Below, piece by piece: positions 55,991 through 64,000 of a stretch of 64,000 nucleotides of DNA. The notes beneath the pieces were generated by a model that was not told the DNA's origin, searched no databases, and worked only from the letters and a program-made list of their open reading frames with translations. The position numbers and the translations under genes were made by a program. The stretch lies in the NCBI RefSeq assembly GCF_050948215.1, contig NW_027488644.1:248001-312000 (forward strand), written 5' to 3'. This stretch comes from Halictus rubicundus. Its lineage: Eukaryota; Arthropoda; Insecta; Hymenoptera; Halictidae. Within the stretch, counting starts at the first letter, position 1; every line of letters begins with the position of its first letter.

Positions 55991-57442
55991 TATTATAGGA
56001 TGGAGGATACGATATTACAGAGGATAGGATAGGGTAGAGGATAGGATAGGGTAGAGGATAGGATAAGATAGAGGATAGGATAGAATAGAGGATAAGATAG
56101 GATATATGATATTATAGGATGGAGGATACGATATTATAGAGGATAGTATAGGATAGAGGATAGGATAGGGTAGAGGATAGAATAAGATAGAGGATAGGAT
56201 AGGGTAGAGGATAGGATAAGATAGGGGATAGGATAGAATAGAGTACAGGATAGTATAGAGGATAAGATAATATAGAGAATAGGATAGGATAGAGGATAGG
56301 ACAGGATAGAGGATAGGATAGGATAGAGGATAGGATAGGATAGAGGATAGGATAGGATAGAGGATATGATAGGCTAGGATAGAGGATAGGATAGGATTGA
56401 GGATAGGATAGGATAGAGAATAGGATATTATAGAGGAAAGGATAGGATAGAGGATAGGATAGAGGATACGATACGATAGAGGATAGGATAGAGGATACGA
56501 TACGATAGAGGATAGGATAGGATAGAGGATAGGATAGCATACAGGATAGGATAGGAAAGAGTATAAGATAGGATAGAGGATAGGATAGGATAGAGGATAG
56601 GATAGGATAGAGGATATGATAGGCTAGGATAGAGGATAGGATAGGATTGAGGATAGGATAGGATAGAGGATAGGATAGGATTGAGGATCGGATAGGATAG
56701 AGGATAGGATAGGATATATGATATTATAGGATGGAGGATACGATATTACAGAGGATAGGATAGGGTAGAGGATAGGATAGGGTAGAGGTTAGGATAAGAT
56801 AGAGGATAGGATAGAATAGAGGATAAGATAGGATAAATGATATTATAGGATGGAGGATACGATATTATAGAGGATAGTATAGGATAGAGGATAGGATAGG
56901 GTAGAGCATAGGATAAGATAGAGGATAGGATAGGGTAGAGGATAGGATAAGATAGAGGATAGGATAGAATAGAGTACAGGATAGTATAGAGGATAAGATA
57001 ATATAGAGAATAGGATAGGATAGAGGATAGGACAGGATAGAGGATAGGATAGGATAGAGGATAGGATAGGATAGAGGATAGGATAGGATAGAGGATATGA
57101 TAGGCTAGGATAGAGGATAGGATAGGATTGAGGATAGGATAGGATAGAGAATAGGATATTATAGAGGAAAGGATAGGATAGAGGATAGGATAGAGGATAC
57201 GATACGATAGAGGATAGGATAGAGGATACGATACGATAGAGGATAGGATAGGATAGAGGATAGGATAGCATACAGGATAGGATAGGAAAGAGTATAAGAT
57301 AGGATAGAGGATAGGATAGGATAGAGGATAGGATAGGATAGAGGATATGATAGGCTAGGATAGAGGATAGGATAGGATTGAGGATAGGATAGGATAGAGG
57401 ATAGGATAGGATTGAGGATCGGATAGGAAAGAGGATAGGATA
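55981..57442 (+). repeat. Two tandem 731-bp units
   Basis: CGATATTACAGAGG at 56010 recurs at 56741, and the following TATAGGATGGAGGATACG series recurs near 56112 and 56843, each 731 bp apart. Each unit contains two GATACGATACGATAGAGG sites close together near its middle. Part of the unit appears again from about 59470 at 2761 bp spacing (56742 and 59503; 56833 and 59594). Confidence 0.8.
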
Positions 57443-57447
57443 GGATA

Positions 57448-59441
57448 GACGATAGGATAGAGGATATTATAGGATAGAGGATAGGATAGGATTGAGGATA
57501 GGATAAGATAGAGGATAGGATAGAATAGAGTACAGGATAGTATAGAGGATAAGATAGGACAGAGGATAGGATAGGATAGAGGATAGGATAGGACAGAGGA
57601 TAGGATAGGATAGAGGATAGTGTAGGATAAGGATAGGATAGGGTAGAGGATAGGATAAGATAGAGGATAGGATAGGGTAGAGGATAGGATAAGATAGAGG
57701 ATAGGATAGAATAGAGTACAGGATAGTATAGAGGATAAGATAATATAGAGAATAGGATAGGATAGAGGATAGGACAGGATAGAGGATAGGATAGGATAGA
57801 GGATAGGATAGGATAGAGGATACGAAACGATAGAGGATAGGATAGGATATATGATATTATAGGATGGAGGATACGATATTATAGAGGATAGGATAGGATA
57901 GACGATACGATAGGAGTTTGGATAGGATAGAGGATAGGATAGGATAGAGGATAGGATAGGATTGAGGATAGGATAGGATAGAGGATATGATAGGCTAGGA
58001 TAGAGGATAGGATAGGATTGAGGATAGGATAGAGGATAGGATAGAGGATACGATACGATAGAGGATAGGATAGGATAGAGGATATGATAGGCTAGGATAG
58101 AGGATAGGATAGGATAGAGGATATGATAGGCTAGGATAGAGGATAGGATAGGATTGAGGATAGGATAGGATAGGGAATAGGATATTATAGAGGAAAGGAT
58201 AGGATAGAGGATAGGATAGAGGATACGATACGATAGAGGATAGGATAGGATAGAGGATAGGATAGCATACAGGATAGGATAGGAAAGAGTATAAGGTAGG
58301 ATAGAGGATAGGATAGGATAGAGGATAGGATAGGATAGAGGATATGATAGGCTAGGATAGAGGATAGGATAGGATTGAGGATAGGATAGGATAGAGGATA
58401 GGATAGGATTGAGGATCGGATAGGATAGAGGATAGGATAGGATAGACGATAGGATAGAGGATATTATAGGATAGAGGATAGGATAGGATTGAGGATAGGA
58501 TAAGATAGAGGATAGGATAGAATAGAGTACAGGATAGTATAGAGGATAAGATAGGACAGAGGATAGGATAGGATAGAGGATAGGATAGGACAGAGGATAG
58601 GATAGGATAGAGGATAGTGTAGGATAAGGATAGGATAGGGTAGAGGATAGGATAAGATAGAGGATAGGATAGGGTAGAGGATAGGATAAGATAGAGGATA
58701 GGATAGAATAGAGTACAGGATAGTATAGAGGATAAGATAATATAGAGAATAGGATAGGATAGAGGATAGGACAGGATAGAGGATAGGATAGGATAGAGGA
58801 TAGGATAGGATAGAGGATACGAAACGATAGAGGATAGGATAGGATATATGATATTATAGGATGGAGGATACGATATTATAGAGGATAGGATAGGATAGAC
58901 GATACGATAGGAGTTTGGATAGGATAGAGGATAGGATAGGATAGAGGATAGGATAGGATTGAGGATAGGATAGGATAGAGGATATGATAGGCTAGGATAG
59001 AGGATAGGATAGGATTGAGGATAGGATAGGATAGAGGATAGGATAGGATAGAGGATAGGATAGGATAGAGGATAGGATAGAGGATTGGATAGGATAGAGG
59101 ATAGGATAGGATAGAGGATAAGATAGGATATATGATATTATAGAATGGAGGATACGATATTATAGAGGATTGGATAGGATAGAGGATACCATACGATAGA
59201 GGATAGGCTAGGATAGAGGGTAGGATAGAGGATACGATACGATAGAGGATAGGATAGGATATATGATATTATAGGATGGAGGATACGATATCATAGAGAA
59301 TAGGATAGGATAGACGATAGGATAGGGGATTGGATAGGATAGAGGATATGATAGGATAGAGAATAGGATAGGATAGAGGATAGGATAGGATTGAGGATAG
59401 GATAGGATAGAGGATAGGATAGGATAGAGGATAGGATAGGA
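57448..59441 (+). repeat. 997-bp-spaced units with GGAGTTTGG marker
   Basis: GACGATAGGATAGAGG at 57448 recurs at 58445, and the rare GATAGGAGTTTGG at 57911 recurs at 58908, both 997 bp apart. Further GGAGTTTG copies occur near 61018 and 62120; the last is GGAGTTTGAATAGG. Confidence 0.75.
58040..59410 (+). repeat. 2107-bp-spaced segment, copy 1
   Basis: Markers at 58083 (TATGATAGGCTAGG), 58181 (GATATTATAG), 58265 (GCATACAGG), 58911 (GAGTTTGG) and 59188 (ATACCATACG) all recur 2107 bp later. Similarity ends near 59410. Confidence 0.8.
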
Positions 59442-60146
59442 TAGAGGATAGGATAGGATAGAGGATAGGATAGGATATATGATATTATAGGATGGAGGAT
59501 ACGATATTACAGAGGATAGGATAGGGTAGAGGATAGGATAGGGTAGAGGATAGGATAAGATAGAGGATAGGATAGAATAGAGGATAAGATAGGATAAATG
59601 ATATTATAGGATGAAGGATACGATATTATAGAGGATAGTATAGGATAGAGGATAGGATAGGGTAGAGCATAGGATAAGATAGAGGATAGGATAGGGTAGA
59701 GGTTAGGATAAGATAGAGGATAGGATAGAATAGAGTACAGGATAGTATAGAGGATAAGATAATATAGAGAATAGGATAGGATAGAGGATAGGACAGGATA
59801 GAGGATAGGATAGGATAGAGGATAGGATAGGATAGAGGATAGGATAGGATAGAGGATATGATAGGCTAGGATAGAGGATAGGATAGGATAGAGTATAGGA
59901 TAGGATAGTTGATAGGATAGGATAGAGGATATGATAGGCTAGGATAGAGGATAGGATAGGATTGAGGATAGGATAGGATAGAGAATAGGATAGGATAGGA
60001 TAGAGGATAGGATAGAGGATACGATACGATAGAGGATAGGATAGGATAGAGGATATGATAGGCTAGGATAGAGGATAGGATAGGATTGAGGATAGGATAG
60101 GATAGAGAATAGGATAGGATAGGATAGAGGATAGGATAGAGGATAG

Positions 60147-61517
60147 GATAGAGGATACGATACGATAGAGGATAGGATAGGATAGAGGATATGATAGGCT
60201 AGGATAGAGGATAGGATAGGATAGAGGATATGATAGGCTAGGATAGAGGATAGGATAGGATTGAGGATAGGATAGGATAGAGAATAGGATATTATAGAGG
60301 AAAGGATAGGATAGAGGATAGGATAGAGGATACGATACGATAGAGGATAGGATAGGATAGAGGATAGGATAGCATACAGGAGAGGATAGGAAAGAGTATA
60401 AGGTAGGATAGAGGATAGGATAGGATAGAGGATAGGATAGGATAGAGGACATGATAGGCTAGGATAGAGGATAGGATAGGATTGAGGATAGGATAGGATA
60501 GAGGATAGGATAGGATTGAGGATCGGATAGGATAGAGGATAGGATAGGATAGACGATAGGATAGAGGATATTATAGGATAGAGGATAGGATAGGATTGAG
60601 GATAGGATAAGATAGAGAATAGGATAGAATAGAGTACAGGATAGTATAGAGGATAAGATAGGACAGAGGATAGGATAGGATAGAGGATAGGATAGGACAG
60701 AGGATAGGATAGGATAGAGGATAGTGTAGGATAAGGATAGGATAGGGTAGAGGATAGGATAAGATAGAGGATAGGATAGGGTAGAGGATAGGATAAGATA
60801 GAGGATAGGATAGAATAGAGTACAGGATAGTATAGAGGATAAGATAATATAGAGAATAGGATAGGATAGAGGATAGGACAGGATAGAGGATAGGATAGGA
60901 TAGAGGATAGGATAGGATAGAGGATACGAAACGATAGAGGATAGGATAGGATATATGATATTATAGGATGGAGGATACGATATTACAGAGGATAGGATAG
61001 GATAGACGATACGATAGGAGTTTGGATAGGATAGAGGATAGGATAGGATAGAGGATAGGATAGGATTGAGGATAGGATAGGATAGAGGATATGATAGGCT
61101 AGGATAGAGGATAGGATAGGATTGAGGATAGGATAGGATAGAGGATAGGATAGGATAGAGGATAGGATAGGATAGAGGATAGGATAGAGGATTGGATAGG
61201 ATAGAGGATAGGATAGGATAGAGGATAAGATAGGATATATGATATTATAGGATGGAGGATACGATATTATAGAGGATTGGATACGATAGAGGATACCATA
61301 CGATAGAGGATAGGCTAGGATAGAGGGTAGGATAGAGGATACGATACGATAGAGGATAGGATAGGATATATGATATTATAGGATGGAGGATACGGTATCA
61401 TAGAGGATAGGATAGGATAGACGATAGGATAGGGGATTGGATAGGATAGAGGATATGATAGGATAGAGAATAGGATAGGATAGAGGATAGGATAGGATTG
61501 AGGATAGGATAAGATAG
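60147..61517 (+). repeat. 2107-bp-spaced segment, copy 2
   Basis: This is the second copy of 58040-59410. Small differences are visible: GCATACAGGAGAGG near 60372 versus GCATACAGGATAGG in copy 1, and GATACGGTATCATAG near 61390 versus GATACGATATCATAG. No length change was seen over about 1.37 kb. Confidence 0.8.
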
Positions 61518-64000
61518 AGGATAGGATGGAATAGAGTACAGGATAGTATAGAGGATAAGATAGTATAGAGGATAAGATAGGATAGAGGATAGGATAGGAT
61601 AGAGGATATTATAAGATAGTGAATAGGATAGGGTAGAGGATAGTATAAGATAGAGGATATGACAGGATAGTGTACAGGATAGTATAGAGGATAAGATAGG
61701 ATAGAGAATAGGATGCTATAGAGGATAGGATAGGATAATGGATAGGATAGGATGGAGGATATGATAGGATAGATGATAGGATAGGATACAGGATAGGATT
61801 AGATTGAGGATAGGATAGGATAGATGATAGGATAATGTAGAGGATAGGATAGAGGATTGGGTAGGATAGAGGATAGGATAGAGGATTGGATAGGATTGAA
61901 AATATTATGGGGTAGAGAATAGGATAGGATAGGGTAGAGGATAGGATAGGGTAGAGGATAGGATAAGATAGAGGATAGGATAGGGTAGAGGATAGGATAA
62001 GATAGAGGATAGGATAGGATAGAGGATACGAAACGATAGAGGATAGGATAGGATATATGATATTATAGGATGGAGGATACGATATTATAGAGGATAGGAT
62101 AGCATAGACGATACGATAGGAGTTTGAATAGGATAGAGGATAGGATAGGATAGAGGATAGGATAGGATTGAGGATAGGATAGGATAGAGGATATGATAGG
62201 ATAGAGGATAGTATAGGATAGAGGATAGGATAGGATAGAGGATAGGATAGGATTGAGGATAGGATAGGACAGAGGATAGGATAGGATAGAGGATAGGATG
62301 GGATATAGGATAGGATAGGATAGAGGATATGGTAGGATAGAGGATAGGATAGGATTGAGGATAGGATAGGATACATGATAGGATAGGATAGAGGATAGGA
62401 TAGAGGATTGGATAGGATAGGGGATTGGATAGGATAGAGGATAGGATAGAGGATTGGATATGATTGAGGATATTATGGGATAAAGGATAGGATAGGACAG
62501 GATAGGATAGAGGATAGGATAGGATAGAGGATTGGATAGGATAGAGGATAGGATAGGATAGAGGATAGGATAGGATAGAGGATAGGATAGGATATATGAT
62601 ATTATAGGATGGAGGATACGATATTACAGAGGATAGGATAGGGTAGAGGATAGGATAAGATAGTGGATAGGATAGAATAGTGGATAAGATAGGATATATG
62701 ATGTTATGGGATGGAGGATACGATATTATAGAGGATAGTATAGGGTAGAGGCTAGGCTAGGATAGAGGATAGGATAGGATTGAGGATAGGATAGGATAGA
62801 GAATGGGATATTATAGAGGAAAGGATAGGATAGAGGATAGGATAGTGGATACGATACGATAGAGGATAGGATAGGATAGAGGATAGGATAGGATACAGGA
62901 TAGGATAGGAAAGAGTATAAGATAGGATAGAGGATAGGATAGGATAGAGGATAGGATAGGATAGAGGATATGATAGGCTAGGACAGAGGATAGGATAGGA
63001 TAGAGGAAAGGATAGGATAGAGGATAGGATAGGATTGAGGATAGGATAGGATAGAGGATAGGATAGGATTGAGGATCGGATAGGATAGAGGATAGGATAA
63101 GATAGACGATAGGATAGAGGATATTCTAGGATAGAGGATAGGATAGGATTGAGGATAGGATAAGATAGAGGATAGGATAGAATAGAGTACAGGATAGTAT
63201 AGAGGATAAGATAGGACAGAGGATAGGATAGGATAGAGGATAGGATAGGACAGAGGATAGGATAGGATAGGATAGAGGATAGGATAGGATAGAGAATAGG
63301 ATAGGATAGAGGATAGGATAGGATAGAAGATAGGATAGAGGATACGATACGATAGAGAATAGGATAGGATAGAGGATAGGATAGGATAGAGGGTAGGATA
63401 GAGGATTGGATAGGATTGAGTATAGGATAGAGGATTGGATAGAGGATAGGATAGGATAGGGGATAGGATAGGATATATGATATTATAGGATGGAGGATAC
63501 GATATTATAGAGGATAGGATAGGATAGACGATAGGATAGGAGATTGGATAGGATATAGGATATGATAGGATAGAGGATAGGATAGGATTGAGGATAGCAT
63601 AGGATTGAGGAGAGGATAGGCTAGAGAATAGGATAGGATAGAGGATAGGATAGGATAGAGGATAGGATAGAGGATACGATACGATAGAGGATAGGATAGG
63701 ATAAGGAATAGGATAGGATACATGATAGGATAGGATAGAGGATTGGATAGGATAGATGATAGGATAGAGGATTGGATAGGATTGAGGATATTATGGGATA
63801 GAGGATAGGATAGGATAGGATAGGATAGAGGATTGGATAGGATTGAGGATATCATGGGATAGAGGATAGGATAGGATAGGATAGGATAGAGGATAGGATA
63901 GGATAGAGGATAAGATAGGATATATGATATTATAGGATGGAGGATACGATATTATAGAGGATAGGATAGGATAGACGATAGGATAGGATAGAGGATATTA
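61518..64000 (+). repeat. Terminal array stretch, irregular variants
   Basis: This is still GGATA/GAGGATA satellite with B/C-type markers (GGATATATGATATTATAGG at about 62051, 62592 and 63473). Variants are less regular than upstream, with unusual strings such as GGATAATGGATAGG near 61735, GGATTAGATTGAGG near 61797 and GATGTTATGGGATGGAGG near 62701. I could not assign a clean higher-order period. The array runs off the window end. Confidence 0.7.

Larger units (their letters stand above)
1..64000 (+). repeat. Continuous GGATA/GAGGATA satellite array
   Basis: Every line of the window is made of GGATA and GAGGATA words. The commonest arrangement is the 17-bp unit GGATAGGATAGAGGATA; 12-bp (5+7) and 5-bp-only steps are also common. 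The consensus contains no C, so C on this strand marks a substitution (typical contexts are TACGAT, GATCGG, GGACAG, AGCATAGG). Orientation is constant and no complementary (CCTAT-rich) segment was seen. No poly(A), LTR, terminal inverted repeat, tRNA-like or rRNA-like segment interrupts it. Both window edges lie inside the array, so its true length is greater than 64 kb. Organisation is typical of eukaryotic satellite DNA; location on the chromosome is inference. Confidence 0.97.

Noticed and set aside
1..64000. Telomeric array
   Set aside because: The unit is G-rich and strand-asymmetric like telomeres, but GGATA/GAGGATA is not a telomere repeat I know (TTAGGG, TTAGG, TTTAGGG and similar), and the kilobase higher-order structure is more like an internal satellite.
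1..64000. CRISPR array
   Set aside because: There are no unique spacers; everything between repeats is more of the same repeat.
1..64000. Bkm-type GATA repeat or GATA-factor site cluster
   Set aside because: GATA occurs in every word, but almost always as GGATAG, which does not fit the preferred A/T before GATA, and the unit is 5/7 bp and not the 4-bp GATA repeat of Bkm satellites.

Overview
The whole window is one continuous block of simple-sequence satellite DNA. I find no protein-coding gene, RNA gene, transposable element, CRISPR array or unique-sequence island in it. On the given strand the array is built from two short words, GGATA (5 bp) and GAGGATA (7 bp). Most often they combine as a 17-bp unit, GGATAGGATAGAGGATA (5+5+7), with frequent 12-bp (5+7) and longer 5-bp-rich variants. 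The consensus has 7 G, 7 A, 3 T and no C, so the given strand is purine-rich and almost free of C. The array keeps one orientation from end to end; I saw no switch to the complementary strand. This points to a eukaryotic heterochromatic array (pericentromeric, subtelomeric or sex-chromosome type). The species cannot be told from the sequence.

Above the 17-bp level there is a second layer of order. Point variants make recognisable marker cassettes, and these recur at fixed spacings, exposing kilobase-scale duplications. About 0.5-4.1 kb holds blocks that reappear at 23.4 kb, 39.3-40.7 kb and 41.4-42.2 kb. About 4.2-16.1 kb holds three tandem copies of a ~4-kb unit (spacings 4132-4154, 4023 and 3803 bp), the third separated by a block at 12.1-13.8 kb that repeats 4296 bp later. 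About 17.6-28.1 kb is a mosaic of 3181-, 2681/2710- and progressively shorter spacings. About 28.4-39.3 kb holds a nearly perfect large duplication (spacing 5180 bp; four mismatches seen by eye in 3.93 kb) with a nested 1004-bp tandem duplication in the second copy. About 39.3-45.0 kb is a patchwork of older blocks. About 45-64 kb is a region of smaller tandem units (452, 731, 997 and 2107 bp).

Long open reading frames, up to 931 codons, exist only on the minus strand. They follow from the repeat itself: the minus-strand 17-mer contains no stop codon in any phase, and because 17 is not a multiple of three, all three minus frames read the same 17-residue cycle (YPILYPILSSILSYPLS). I treat none of them as genes. 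The interest of the window lies in the nested structure of the satellite and in how it records unequal exchange or segmental amplification.
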